Of a stretch of 64,000 nucleotides of DNA, positions 33,501-41,091 are shown piece by piece. This DNA is from DASPSM01 sp036008465 (GTDB lineage: Bacteria; Planctomycetota; Planctomycetia; Planctomycetales; Planctomycetaceae): the NCBI GenBank assembly GCA_036008465.1, contig DASYNP010000107.1, forward strand, positions 34,279 through 98,278, in the 5' to 3' direction. Each line of letters starts with the position of its first letter. Position 1 is the first letter of the stretch. The translations under genes were made by a program, and so were the position numbers. The notes under the pieces are model-generated. The model searched no databases and was not told where the DNA came from. It saw nothing but the letters and a program-made list of their open reading frames with translations.

Positions 33501-33666
33501 GGCTGCGCCGCTCGAGATGAGCGAACAATTCGCGGCCGATTTGTTGCGTCTCGGCCTCGATGGCCGCATCAACGTCGATGGTGCCCGTCGCGGCGCTTTG
33601 GGGTGCCTCCAACTGAGCGGCTTTGGCCCGCCCCGTTTTTCCCCGCCCTTTCTTTGAAGTCGCCAT
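30586..33666 (-). CDS. putA: Bifunctional proline dehydrogenase / glutamate-semialdehyde dehydrogenase PutA
   Basis: Oxidises proline to glutamate in two steps, with FAD then NAD. The 1026 residues hold the proline dehydrogenase barrel (about 90-480; KLSALYSQFRPID, VDMEQYAYKDLTFEIF, RLVKGAYWDYE, GSHNLRSL) and the aldehyde dehydrogenase domain (about 530-1000; INPSHKSQVVGVV, APWNFPLAILTGM, catalytic Cys in GQKCSACSRC, ALTGGMFSRSP). There is no N-terminal ribbon-helix-helix DNA-binding domain, so it is a short PutA that is enzymatic only. A Lys/Arg/Ala tail of about 40 residues starts the protein. Confidence 0.96.
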   Translation of the reverse strand: MATSKKGRGKTGRAKAAQLEAPQSAATGTIDVDAAIEAETQQIGRELFAHLERRSPSIFERRWWDDRILSWAMADESVKVQMFRFVDVLPMLHTHEAVTRHLQEYFDEVRSQLPLAVRLGLEISQPNSVLGKALALNARSNSLRMSQRFIAGAKVEEVLAAVTKLRKQGFAFTLDLLGEATTSERDADAYQRAYLDLIEGMAGEVQSWSEVPRLDRDHEGSIPRVNLSLKLSALYSQFRPIDVAGTSEHVKRRLRPLLRAARKHDTYIHVDMEQYAYKDLTFEIFKEILMEDEFRDFPDVGIVVQAYLPDAQRDTEALLEWATARGTPIWVRLVKGAYWDYETIMAQAHGWPVPVYQQKWESDANFERLTRFLMENHRWLRPALGSHNLRSLSHGIACAKHLGVPEGAYELQMLYGMGGDQAQLLADRGQRVRIYTPFGELIPGMAYLVRRLLENTSNDSFLRQSFTEQVSIEDLLMKPTDAASRPAPARVAPRVPAEPAHTFTNEPPTDFSRAEARRAMERAVKDVAEEFGKDYPLVINGRAIETMGKIKSINPSHKSQVVGVVSSATAEEASLAIDAARRAFKQWSRTEPDHRAEYLELAAATMRNQRFELAAWEVHECGKPWIEADADVAEAIDFCMYYAEQARRLMSGHRCDLPGEENDYSYRPRGVAAVIAPWNFPLAILTGMTAAALVTGNTVIMKPAEQSSIVGYKLMEILQNVGIPDGVVNYLPGVGEEVGPELVGSPDVNLIAFTGSRTVGLAINHEASRPDDRQEFVKHVIAEMGGKNAIIIDDDADLDEAVLGVTYSAFGYAGQKCSACSRCIVLESVYNAFVEKLAHATLSLKVGPAELPDTTIGPVIDEDSFKRINEYIQLGKESFPLLAAGAVKTPATEGYYVGPHVFGDVDPASRLASEEIFGPVLSVIKVKDLDEAFDVANDSAYALTGGMFSRSPANLKRARQELQAGNVYLNRGITGALVERQPFGGFKLSGIGTKAGGPDYLLQFVIPINITENTFRRGFAPPADES

Positions 33667-33786
33667 CCGGCAATCCTTGCGCTCGTAGTGCCGGATGAAT
33701 TATTGCGACAAAGGCAAGGCTTGCGAAGCGAGCGGGACTTACGATAGGACTGCAGCCCTCAACACAGCACCGTTCAAGGAGTTAGC

Positions 33787-34245
33787 ATGAACTTCTGGAT
33801 CTTCAAATGGAATCCCGACGACTATGATCTCGATGGCCGCCTCAAGGACCCGGATCCCAACACCTCATCGAAAGTCACAAAGTACCAGAACGAAATCGCC
33901 CTGGGGGACATCGCGTTCATCTGGCAGACGGGAAACGACCGAGGAATTCGGGCGGTGATGCGGATCGACAAGGCCCCTGGGAATTGGCCAGAGCTGGAGG
34001 TCGAAAAGCGGTACGCGAAGGAACCGGAGTCGGATGATTGCCTTCGCGTGGTCGGCACCCTGATTCGGCGGAGCGTGCACCTCAGGCAGCCGGAAATCGA
34101 AGCGGAGATTGAAAAGGCCGGCGCGGGTCGATTCTCCCTGTTGACCGCAGTCAGGCAAGGAACCAATTTTCGGTTGCGGAGCGACGAAGGCGAGGTGTTG
34201 CTCCGGCTGGTCGACGACGCGATCGCAAACAGAAGGCGTAACTAA
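33787..34245 (+). CDS. EVE-domain (PUA-like) protein
   Basis: 152 residues beginning MNFWIFKWNPDDYDL, the typical opening of EVE proteins, followed by LGDIAFIWQTGNDRGIRAVMRI, where the Trp and aromatic cage sit. EVE/YTH-like domains recognise modified bases in RNA or DNA. A strong AAGGAG lies five bases before the ATG. It is followed directly by a repeat-flanked transposase gene and appears to be a stand-alone domain rather than part of a restriction enzyme. Confidence 0.87.
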   Translation: MNFWIFKWNPDDYDLDGRLKDPDPNTSSKVTKYQNEIALGDIAFIWQTGNDRGIRAVMRIDKAPGNWPELEVEKRYAKEPESDDCLRVVGTLIRRSVHLRQPEIEAEIEKAGAGRFSLLTAVRQGTNFRLRSDEGEVLLRLVDDAIANRRRN

Positions 34246-34258
34246 CTAGTGGCTCGAT

Positions 34259-34380
34259 CGGCCTGAATTCACAGCTCAGGAGCGATGAGGTGCCACGGCT
34301 TTGCGTGGCCATGGCTATTGCCCTCGCTTACGCTTCGGGCTAGTGAGGCCCCCGCACCAACCCGACGCGTAAGCGAGGGC
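34259..34380. repeat. Left flank repeat of RAYT unit (direct repeat plus REP hairpin)
   Basis: A 17-base word CGGCCTGAATTCACAGC (34259-34275) is followed by a hairpin with 14-base perfect arms GCCCTCGCTTACGC (34320-34333) and its complement (34367-34380). The whole block recurs in the same orientation after the transposase at 34929-35055; the 17-base words are 670 bases apart. Confidence 0.85.
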
Positions 34381-34444
34381 GCGAGGGGCAACGCAATGGC
34401 ACGCCAGCGACGACGCCCGCAGCGCACCATCCTGAGAGAACCTC

Positions 34445-34918
34445 ATGCACGGAGATCCCGTCGGCTACTTCCTGACCTGGGTAACCTACGGTACCTGGCT
34501 CCCCGGAGATTCCCGCGGTTGGGTCAAATACCGAGCCGGCTGGCAACTTCCCGATCCCATCCGCGAATGCGAAGCGAAGGCCCTCATGGCCGAGAACGCC
34601 TGCATCCTGACCCAGAAGCAGCGCAGGGCCGTCGAAGCGCAAATCGACGAGACCTGTGCCCAGCGCGGCTGGACGCTCCACGCGGTGAATTGCCGCTCGA
34701 ACCACGTACACGTCGTCGTCACGGCGGACGTGGCCGATCCTGACAAGATTCGAGTCGACCTGAAAGCTTGGGCCGCGCGAGGACTCAAGGCCGCCTTCGG
34801 AAACGAGCGCGAGAACTGGTGGGCGGAACGAGGCAGCATCCGCTATCTCAACAGCGACGATGACCTTGAAGCAGCAATCCTGTATGTCCGCGACGGGCAG
34901 GACAGGAGGGGACGCTAA
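34445..34918 (+). CDS. REP-associated tyrosine transposase (RAYT), IS200-like Y1 family
   Basis: 157 residues. The opening YFLTWVTYGTWLPGDSRGWV is the signature of RAYT-type Y1 transposases. The HUH motif is intact (NHVHVVVTA) and the catalytic Tyr is most likely in AAILYVRDGQ. Such enzymes nick and join single-stranded DNA at REP hairpins and are usually domesticated. Matching direct repeats with GCCCTCGCTTACGC hairpins flank it at 34259-34380 and 34929-35055, strongly suggesting that it recognises this repeat. It lies between EVE and the arginine genes without disrupting either. Confidence 0.88.
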   Translation: MHGDPVGYFLTWVTYGTWLPGDSRGWVKYRAGWQLPDPIRECEAKALMAENACILTQKQRRAVEAQIDETCAQRGWTLHAVNCRSNHVHVVVTADVADPDKIRVDLKAWAARGLKAAFGNERENWWAERGSIRYLNSDDDLEAAILYVRDGQDRRGR

Positions 34919-34928
34919 CTATCTCGAC

Positions 34929-35055
34929 CGGCCTGAATTCACAGCCGGTGTGCCATGCTCACGGCTTTGCACGACCGGCGCTTTGTGGAGCATTGCCCTC
35001 GCTTACGCTTCGGGTTAGTGAAGCAGCTGCACCAACCCGACGCGTAAGCGAGGGC
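34929..35055. repeat. Right flank repeat of RAYT unit
   Basis: The same order as the left flank: CGGCCTGAATTCACAGC (34929-34945), then the REP hairpin with arms 34995-35008 and 35042-35055. ACGGCTTTGC (34960-34969) also matches the left copy. The hairpin loop differs slightly (CGGGTTAGTG here, CGGGCTAGTG on the left). Confidence 0.85.
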
Positions 35056-35091
35056 GCTACCTCACCAGGCGCCATGCGCTATGATTCGGCG

Positions 35092-36288
35092 TCACGTCGT
35101 GTAATCGGCGTTCAGACGCACATATTCCGCCGTCAGGTCGCTGGTCCAGAATCGGACCGCTTCGTTGCCAAGTACCAGGTCCAGCTCGATCAGCACATCG
35201 CGATTCGTGCGGAGACCCTGCGAGAGGCTCTTGGCGTCGAAATCGGTCGGGGCGCCGGACCGGTAAAGAGGCACGCCGTTCACTTTCAGGCTCAGATTCT
35301 CCTCTCGGAACGGAACTCCGGCGTATCCGGCCGCCGAGATGATGCGGCCCCAGTTGGGATCGCCGCCGGCGATCGCCGTCTTAACCAGGGGAGAATCGGT
35401 GATCGCCCGGGCGATGCGGACGGCGTCGTCGCGCGTCTTTGTGCCGCGAACGTCGAGCGTAATGAAATGGTCGGCCCCTTCCGCGTCGCGGATAATCGCT
35501 TGTGCGAGTTCCGTAGCCACCTCGTCAACCATTTCCTGGATCAGCGCCAAGTCGCTGTCACCGAGCGCGACTGGCCGGGCACCCGAGGCCAGCAAAAGCG
35601 CCGTGTCGCTCGTGCTCATGTGACCGTCGACGCTGATGCAATTGAAGCTGCGCTCGACCGCGTGGCGCAGAATGGAATCGGCCTGGCGAGGATCCAAGGC
35701 TGCATCGGTCATGAGCACGGCAAGCATGGTGGCCATGTTGGGAGCAATCATGGCCGCTCCCTTTGCGACGCCGCTGACCCGCAGATCACTGGCGCCGACC
35801 CGTCGCGAGCGGGTGGCCAGCTTCGGAAATGTGTCGGTGGTCATCATCGCGGTGGCGGCATCGCGGAAGTTTTCGGCCGATGACGCGAGACGCGATGCCG
35901 CCGCAGGGATTCCGGCAGCCAGCTTCTCCCGCGGGAGGAAGCGCCCAATGACGCCGGTCGAGCAAACCAGGACGTCCTCTGCGGAACAGTCCAGTTGATT
36001 GGCAACCTGAGCGGTCATCCAGTGCGCGTCTTCGTCGCCTCGCGCCCCGGTGCAGGCGTTGGCATTGCCCGAGTTGACGATGACGGCGCGCGCCGTGGCG
36101 CGGGGCAATCTCGCCCGCGAAACCTTCACCGGCGCACCGCACACCAGGTTGGTGGTGAAGACGCCCGCCGCCGACGACGGCCGATCGGCGACAAACAGGG
36201 CCAAGTCTGGCTTCGATTGATCGCTTTTAATCCCGCAGGCAACGCCTGCCGCGCGAAAGCCGACAGGCAATGCTATGGAGGTCGCCAA
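35092..36288 (-). CDS. argJ: Bifunctional glutamate N-acetyltransferase/ornithine acetyltransferase ArgJ
   Basis: Transfers acetyl from N-acetylornithine to glutamate, recycling acetyl groups in arginine synthesis. The 398-residue precursor contains the self-cleavage site APNMA-TML, giving alpha and beta subunits between Ala186 and the nucleophile Thr187, preceded by VAKGAAMI. VNSGNANACTG, FNCISVDGHMSTSDTALLLASG and GGDPNWGRIISAAGYAG are conserved active-site blocks. It follows argC by 51 bases in a likely argC-argJ operon. Confidence 0.97.
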   Translation of the reverse strand: MATSIALPVGFRAAGVACGIKSDQSKPDLALFVADRPSSAAGVFTTNLVCGAPVKVSRARLPRATARAVIVNSGNANACTGARGDEDAHWMTAQVANQLDCSAEDVLVCSTGVIGRFLPREKLAAGIPAAASRLASSAENFRDAATAMMTTDTFPKLATRSRRVGASDLRVSGVAKGAAMIAPNMATMLAVLMTDAALDPRQADSILRHAVERSFNCISVDGHMSTSDTALLLASGARPVALGDSDLALIQEMVDEVATELAQAIIRDAEGADHFITLDVRGTKTRDDAVRIARAITDSPLVKTAIAGGDPNWGRIISAAGYAGVPFREENLSLKVNGVPLYRSGAPTDFDAKSLSQGLRTNRDVLIELDLVLGNEAVRFWTSDLTAEYVRLNADYTT

Positions 36289-36339
36289 AAGCCAGACTCC
36301 TCAAGCAGATCGTAAATGAAGATTTGAACGCGCGAAGGA

Positions 36340-37353
36340 TCAGCGCGGCAGGCCTAAGGTCTCGGGGAAGCCGTTCATGAGGTTGAAATTCTGTACGGCC
36401 ACCCCCGAGGCGCCCTTGATCAGGTTGTCGGTGACGGAAATGACGATCAACCGCCCATGCGTGACGCGTGCCGTCATGTGACAATAATTCGTGTGGGCCA
36501 CGTCTTTGGTCGCGGGAAGATGATCGACGACGCGCACGAACGGCTTGTCCCGATAGAAGGCGCGCATCGTCTCAAGCGCGTCAGCCTGCGTCAGCTCTCG
36601 CAGCGGGCGGCCGTACATCGTGCAGAGAATGCCACGATCCATCGGCACCAGGTGCGGCGTGAAAGTCGTCTCGACGGACTGACCGCTCGCGTGGCTCAGA
36701 ACCTGATCGATTTCCGGCTCATGCCGGTGATTGCCGACCGAATACGCGGTCAGACTCTCGTTGCACTCCCCGAAAAGGATATGCAGCTTGGGCATTCGCC
36801 CCGCGCCGGTGACGCCACTTTTGGCGTCAATAATGATGTCCTTTGGATCGATCAACCGGTCGCATAAAAATGGCGCGAGCCCCAGGATCGAAGTGCTGGT
36901 GTAGCAGCCGGGATTCGCGATCAAGTCGGCCGGCGGAATCTTTTCGCCAAACAGCTCCGGCAGTCCGTAGACAGTCTTCGCGAGGCGGGCCGCATCGGTG
37001 TGGGAATGGCCGTACCACTTCTCGTAAACAGCCGCATCCCGAAACCGATAGTCGGCACTCAGATCGATGACGCGACACCGATGAGCCAAGAGATCCGGCA
37101 CCACACCCATCGCGGCCACGTGCGGCAAGGCCGTGAACACAAACGACGCTCGCGCAGCGACCTCTTTCGGCGTGAGATTCTCGCACGGCAGATCAAGCCG
37201 CCCAGCAAGCGAGGGATGTAAAGCCGAAATCGACGGCGACCCCTCCTGACGGGTCGTCAGGGCGGCAATTTCAACCTGCGGATGATTGAGCAGAAGCTTG
37301 ATCAGCTCCAGCGCCGTATAGCCGCTGGCCCCGACGATTGCGACCTTCACCAT
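36340..37353 (-). CDS. argC: N-acetyl-gamma-glutamyl-phosphate reductase ArgC
   Basis: NADPH-dependent third step of arginine biosynthesis. 337 residues. VAIVGASGYTALELIKLL is the Rossmann start, NPGCYTSTSILGLAPFL holds catalytic Cys150, and HRHEPEIDQ contains the active-site His. DAKSGVTGAGR is also typical. It is the first gene of argC-argJ, with a predicted promoter at 37427-37454. No argB or argD is next to it. Confidence 0.97.
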   Translation of the reverse strand: MVKVAIVGASGYTALELIKLLLNHPQVEIAALTTRQEGSPSISALHPSLAGRLDLPCENLTPKEVAARASFVFTALPHVAAMGVVPDLLAHRCRVIDLSADYRFRDAAVYEKWYGHSHTDAARLAKTVYGLPELFGEKIPPADLIANPGCYTSTSILGLAPFLCDRLIDPKDIIIDAKSGVTGAGRMPKLHILFGECNESLTAYSVGNHRHEPEIDQVLSHASGQSVETTFTPHLVPMDRGILCTMYGRPLRELTQADALETMRAFYRDKPFVRVVDHLPATKDVAHTNYCHMTARVTHGRLIVISVTDNLIKGASGVAVQNFNLMNGFPETLGLPR

Positions 37354-37426
37354 GCGATGTTCCGCTCACTCTCCAGGCGCGCCGGTTCTTTTTCGGCCCA
37401 TTCAGACGCTGACCAAACGCGGCTAC

Positions 37427-37454
37427 ATTTTACGATTGCGCAGCGATTGGACAA
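37427..37454 (-). promoter_or_regulatory. Probable promoter of argC-argJ
   Basis: On the minus strand, -35 TTGTCC (37449-37454) and -10 TAAAAT (37427-37432) have a 16-base spacer, leaving a leader of about 65 bases. The -10 is the same as in the predicted ffh promoter. No ARG-box-like palindrome was recognised. Confidence 0.45.
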
Positions 37455-37605
37455 ATAACCCGTCGAAAGGGTTCGGTTTTGTGCGGCGCGGCTCTCCAGG
37501 TGCGTCATCGGCGCGATGGTTTGAATTCGTGCTCAAACCAGTCAAAATGGGGCCGTTCTCGATGAAGACACGCGGGCGATGGGCATCGTGAAAGGCGAAT
37601 GACAG

Positions 37606-38832
37606 ATGGCGAACGTGAAGCAACTGGCCGAGGCTGCGCTGAGCGAAGGGGCGGGAATTCTGCGGCTGGCGCCCAACTGGGTGCCGAGGTCATTTCTGCA
37701 GCCCGGGAAGCGGATCAAGCTGCATCCGGCCGACTACTACGCGCTGGGCACCCACCGGGGCGGGATCGACGAACGGTGGTTCGCCTCGACCACGCCGGCC
37801 ACCAACGAGGGAGCCCCGCCCGACGAAGGGCTGAGCTACGTGGTCCTCGGGAAAGAGCGATTCACCCTCCGCGACGCCGTGGCCGAGGTGGGGGCCGAGT
37901 TGGTCGGCGACTCGATCTGGAATGCCTATCGGCGCTGGCCGGTCTACTCGAAATTCTTCGACAACATGGGACCGATCCCCCATCACATGCATCAAAGCGA
38001 CGCCCAGGCGAAGCTTGTGAAGCAGGAGGGCAAGCCCGAATCGTATTACTTCCCGCCGCAACTCAACGCCATCGGCAACAACTTTCCCTACACTTTCATG
38101 GGGCTCGAGCCGGGAACGACGAAGCAAGACGTCATCCGTTGCCTCGAGCGTTGGAACGACGGGGACAACGGCATCCTCGATCTCTCGAAGGCATACCGAC
38201 TGAAGCCCGGCACGGGCTGGCTCGTGCCGCCCTGCGTCCTGCACGCTCCCGGCAGTCTCGTCACGTACGAGCCGCAATGGGGTAGCGACGTGTTCGGCAT
38301 GTATCAATCGATGGTCGAAGGCCGAGCCGTCCCGCGTTCGCTGCTGACCAAGGATTTCCCCAAGGAAAAGCACGACGATGTCGCCTACCTGGTCGATGCG
38401 CTCGACTGGGAGGGGAACGTCAATCCGAGCTTCAAGGATTCGCACTACCTCGAGCCGATTCCCGTCGGGGCGACTGAGAAAGAAGGCTACGTCGACCGCT
38501 GGGTGGTTTACGGAAAATTCGCCGGCAAGCAACTCTTCACAGCCAAGGAGTTGACGGTTGAGCCGGGCGCCAAATGCACGATCAAAGATGGCGGCGCTTA
38601 CGGGTGGATCACTGTGCAAGGGAGCGGACGCATCGGCAAGCTGCGGCTCGAGACTCCGGCGATGATCCGCTTCGGCCAGATGACGGAGGATGAAGTCTTC
38701 GTCAGCGCAAAGGCCGCGGCCGCCAGCGTAGTCGTCGAAAACACCGGCACGGGCCCACTCGTCGGCCTGCGTTACTTTGGCCCCGACGCGCAGCCGAGCG
38801 CACCCAACGTCGGTGATCACAAGAAACGCTGA
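37606..38832 (+). CDS. Cupin-type sugar isomerase-like protein (phosphomannose isomerase fold)
   Basis: A 408-residue protein with a cupin-type metal motif PIPHHMHQSDAQAKLV (about 124-139) and a second barrel (LVPPCVLHAPGSLVTYEPQ, near 205-223), the layout of type I mannose-6-phosphate isomerase-like proteins. Sequence similarity is only at motif level, so the substrate is not fixed. It is followed on the same strand by a TIM-barrel isomerase-like gene and a Gfo/Idh/MocA dehydrogenase; together they suggest a sugar or polyol pathway. A mobile-repeat unit separates it from the next gene. Confidence 0.72.
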   Translation: MANVKQLAEAALSEGAGILRLAPNWVPRSFLQPGKRIKLHPADYYALGTHRGGIDERWFASTTPATNEGAPPDEGLSYVVLGKERFTLRDAVAEVGAELVGDSIWNAYRRWPVYSKFFDNMGPIPHHMHQSDAQAKLVKQEGKPESYYFPPQLNAIGNNFPYTFMGLEPGTTKQDVIRCLERWNDGDNGILDLSKAYRLKPGTGWLVPPCVLHAPGSLVTYEPQWGSDVFGMYQSMVEGRAVPRSLLTKDFPKEKHDDVAYLVDALDWEGNVNPSFKDSHYLEPIPVGATEKEGYVDRWVVYGKFAGKQLFTAKELTVEPGAKCTIKDGGAYGWITVQGSGRIGKLRLETPAMIRFGQMTEDEVFVSAKAAAASVVVENTGTGPLVGLRYFGPDAQPSAPNVGDHKKR

Positions 38833-38884
38833 CGGGGCAGTCCCCACTGCTACGGGGGCGGAACAACTATGGCCCATCAGCGAC

Positions 38885-38919
38885 GCACACATTCCCCAAG
38901 CCGACGGCTTGCCGTCGTT
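38885..38919. repeat. Left inverted-repeat flank of second RAYT unit
   Basis: The 35-base block GCACACATT...GCCGTCGTT is repeated in inverted orientation at 39503-39537 with two mismatches. Its inner part CGACGGC-TT-GCCGTCG is itself a perfect palindrome, so each copy is a REP-type hairpin. Confidence 0.85.
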
Positions 38920-38930
38920 CTCCAATTGCT

Positions 38931-39485
38931 ATGACAGTTTGGTGGCTCATCACGTGGGGAACGTACGGATCCTGGCTACCAGGAGATCCCCGAGGTTTTA
39001 GAACATGGCGTCGCCGCGAGTACGTGCCGTCCCCCTTTGGAAGAGCGCAGGGCGGCGAACCGATCTACGATTCGGCCGCTTATGCAGAGCGACACGAAGA
39101 CACACGCGGTCGATTGACTTCAACCCCGGTTTCTTTGACAGTGACCGATCGTCGAGAAGCCTGTTCTGCATTGGTCGTTGAAATCGCGGCGCTGCGCATT
39201 GTTCCCGCGATTTTGACAGTTGCCAAGCGTCATGCACATTTCATTTCGCAATTTGGCGAGCTGGCAATTCGCCCAACGGTTGGTCGATTGAAAGCGGCAG
39301 CGACTCGTTCGATGAAAAGTGTTTGTTTCGACGCACCACAGCTTTGGGCGAAGGGCTGTCATATGGAGTCTCTCAATGGCGAAGATGAATTCGTGGCGGC
39401 GTATCAGTACGTGCAGCACCATGTATCGCAGGGTGCCGCGATACATAAATGGGACGCCAACATCGAATGGAAATCTGATTGTTGA
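38931..39485 (+). CDS. RAYT-like Y1 transposase, second family
   Basis: 184 residues. WWLITWGTYGSWLPGDPRGF is the RAYT signature. The HUH motif reads KRHAHFISQF (His-Ala-His), and AAYQYVQHHV is the likely catalytic Tyr region. No ribosome-binding site precedes the ATG. Inverted REP hairpins at 38885-38919 and 39503-39537 flank it. The sequence is clearly different from the RAYT at 34445, and so are its flanking repeats, consistent with two co-evolved enzyme/repeat pairs. It sits between two genes of the putative sugar operon. Confidence 0.8.
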   Translation: MTVWWLITWGTYGSWLPGDPRGFRTWRRREYVPSPFGRAQGGEPIYDSAAYAERHEDTRGRLTSTPVSLTVTDRREACSALVVEIAALRIVPAILTVAKRHAHFISQFGELAIRPTVGRLKAAATRSMKSVCFDAPQLWAKGCHMESLNGEDEFVAAYQYVQHHVSQGAAIHKWDANIEWKSDC

Positions 39486-39502
39486 CTGGCACTGTAAGAA
39501 GA

Positions 39503-39537
39503 AACGACGGCAAGCCGTCGGCTTGGAAAATGTGTGC
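39503..39537. repeat. Right inverted-repeat flank of second RAYT unit
   Basis: Reverse complement of 38885-38919 at 33 of 35 positions. It begins 18 bases after the transposase stop codon. Confidence 0.85.
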
Positions 39538-39600
39538 GCTGCCAGACCATCCGTTGGTTGACTCGCCACCAAAGCCTTTCTGAAGACATAGGACATCAAC

Positions 39601-40653
39601 ATGACGACCACGCGCAACAACTTTCCCAAACTGCACAATGCTGCCTGGCCGGGGGTCGTCGGCAAGGGTCCTGATTCCGAGCCGCCGATCGAGCTGGACA
39701 AAATGCTCGACCTGACGGCAGCGGCGGAGGTCAACGGCACGAAGTTTGACGGCGTCGACCTGTTTCTGTTCGCGCCGCACGTCGACATCGATTCCACGGA
39801 CGACGATCTCAAACGGCTCGCCGAGCGGGTCCGTTCGCGGAATCTGGTCATCGGATCGGTGGTGGCACCGGTCTGGCCGCCGACTGGTGGTGGTTCGGCA
39901 ATGGGCAGCGAAGCGGAGCGCAAGGCCTTCCTGGATCAAGTTCGCAAAGGCTGCCGGATCGCGCGGCGGCTGCGAGAAATCGGCGCTCGGCCCTACGGAA
40001 TCGTACGCATCGACTCGGCGGCGGGCCCCGGCGACTGGTCGAAAGATCCCGAAACCAATCAGCGGCGCATCGCGGACACGTTTCGGCAGGCGTGCGACAT
40101 CGCGGCCGACTCCGGCGAACGCCTGGCCGCCGAGGGGGAAATCTGCTGGGGCGGCATGCACAGCTGGAAGCGGATGCTGCAGCTCCTGGAGCTCACCGAT
40201 CGGCCGGGCACACTGGGCTTCCAGGCTGACATGGCCCACACGCTGCTCTATACGCTCGGGCACAATGCCCCGGAAGATCGAATTCTTCCCGCGAACTGGG
40301 ACTGGAAGGACGCGGGCCAGCTTGATAGTGCTCTCAAGACCCTGACCTCCGCCTTGCGCCCCTGGACGATCGACTTTCACGTCGCGCAAAACGACGCGAC
40401 CGTCAAAGGCTCGGGCTCGCACGATAAAACCGGCCGGCACTGCCTGCCGAACGATCCCAGCGGCAAACTGAAAATCGCCCATCACGCGGGCTTTTGGCTT
40501 CGCGACGGTTACGGCAACTTGACGAAGCGGCTGCGGCACATCTGCTGGGACGGCTGCATGTTCTCCAATGAAACGATGATGAAACCGCAGACGTGGAACG
40601 AAATCCTCGCCGCGATGGTCAGCGTGCGCGATGCACATGGTTGGAAAGAATAG
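39601..40653 (+). CDS. Xylose isomerase-like TIM-barrel protein (sugar phosphate isomerase/epimerase family)
   Basis: 350 residues. FDGVDLFLFAPHVDID, NLVIGSVVAPVWPP, LAAEGEICWGGMHSWKRMLQLLEL and LGFQADMAHTLLYTLG follow the strand pattern of AP-endonuclease/xylose-isomerase TIM barrels; Glu, Asp and His residues in EGEICWGG, QADMAH and IDFHVAQND are good metal-ligand candidates. Members isomerise or epimerise sugars such as inosose, hydroxypyruvate or tagatose. The neighbouring cupin and Gfo/Idh/MocA genes support a carbohydrate role; the substrate is unknown. Confidence 0.82.
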   Translation: MTTTRNNFPKLHNAAWPGVVGKGPDSEPPIELDKMLDLTAAAEVNGTKFDGVDLFLFAPHVDIDSTDDDLKRLAERVRSRNLVIGSVVAPVWPPTGGGSAMGSEAERKAFLDQVRKGCRIARRLREIGARPYGIVRIDSAAGPGDWSKDPETNQRRIADTFRQACDIAADSGERLAAEGEICWGGMHSWKRMLQLLELTDRPGTLGFQADMAHTLLYTLGHNAPEDRILPANWDWKDAGQLDSALKTLTSALRPWTIDFHVAQNDATVKGSGSHDKTGRHCLPNDPSGKLKIAHHAGFWLRDGYGNLTKRLRHICWDGCMFSNETMMKPQTWNEILAAMVSVRDAHGWKE

Positions 40654-40660
40654 CCGGGGT

Positions 40661-40705
40661 CGAATGACGAAGCACGAATGACGAAAGAAGCACCAAGCTC
40701 GAATT
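40661..40705. repeat. Left inverted repeat flanking the four-helix-bundle gene
   Basis: Bases 40663-40691 match the reverse complement of 41108-41136 at 26 of 29 positions. The words AATGACGAAGCACGAATGAC (40663-40682) are identical to the arm at 461-480 near trmD. Confidence 0.88.
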
Positions 40706-40710
40706 CCCAA

Positions 40711-41079
40711 ATGGAAAAACCTCGCAAGTACGATCTCGAAGAGCGTACGACGCGCTTTGGCGAGGGAATCATCGAGTTTGCGAAGACAGTTCGAGCGACC
40801 GCCATCACAGAGCCACTCATCAAGCAACTCGTTCGCTCCGGAACGAGCATCGGCGCGAATTATGTTGAGGCGGATGACGCGTCATCTCGCAAAGAGTTTC
40901 GCTATCGCATTGGCATTTGCAAGCGGGAATCACGAGAAACAAAATACTGGCTGCGCATGATCGCCAAAGCACTTCCTGAGTTGGCCGAATACGCCCGGCT
41001 CCACTGGACGGAGGCCAAGGAGTTGCATCTCATTTTTGCCAAGATCTATCGGGGCAAAACAAAGGATCCGCCGGAGTAG
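40711..41079 (+). CDS. Four-helix-bundle protein (23S rRNA intervening-sequence / Avd-like family)
   Basis: 122 residues from ATG 40711 (MEKPRKYDLEERTTRFGEG). An in-frame ATG at 40678 lies inside the repeat and would add 11 residues. PLIKQLVRSGTSIGANYVEADDA and FRYRIGICKRESRETKYWLRMI are the hallmarks of the four-helix-bundle family first seen in intervening sequences of bacterial 23S rRNA genes and related to Avd of diversity-generating retroelements. The family's biochemical role is unknown. The gene has no clear ribosome-binding site, is tightly bracketed by inverted repeats (40663-40691, 41108-41136), and interrupts a metabolic operon, so it looks like cargo or driver of a mobile unit. 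No reverse transcriptase is nearby. Confidence 0.85.
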   Translation: MEKPRKYDLEERTTRFGEGIIEFAKTVRATAITEPLIKQLVRSGTSIGANYVEADDASSRKEFRYRIGICKRESRETKYWLRMIAKALPELAEYARLHWTEAKELHLIFAKIYRGKTKDPPE

Positions 41080-41091
41080 TCTCTCCCAATC

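Noticed and set aside
34285..34743. Open frames reading through the REP hairpins (also 34948-35883)
   Set aside because: Their N-terminal parts are translations of the repeat (SLTLRxSE...PTRRVSEG), and the remainder overlaps RAYT or argJ in another frame.
39373..40827. A 484-codon minus-strand frame across the TIM-barrel gene
   Set aside because: It crosses two repeats and a real gene antisense and has no coherent domain.
40711..41079. Diversity-generating retroelement
   Set aside because: The four-helix-bundle protein resembles Avd, but there is no reverse transcriptase, template repeat or variable repeat nearby.
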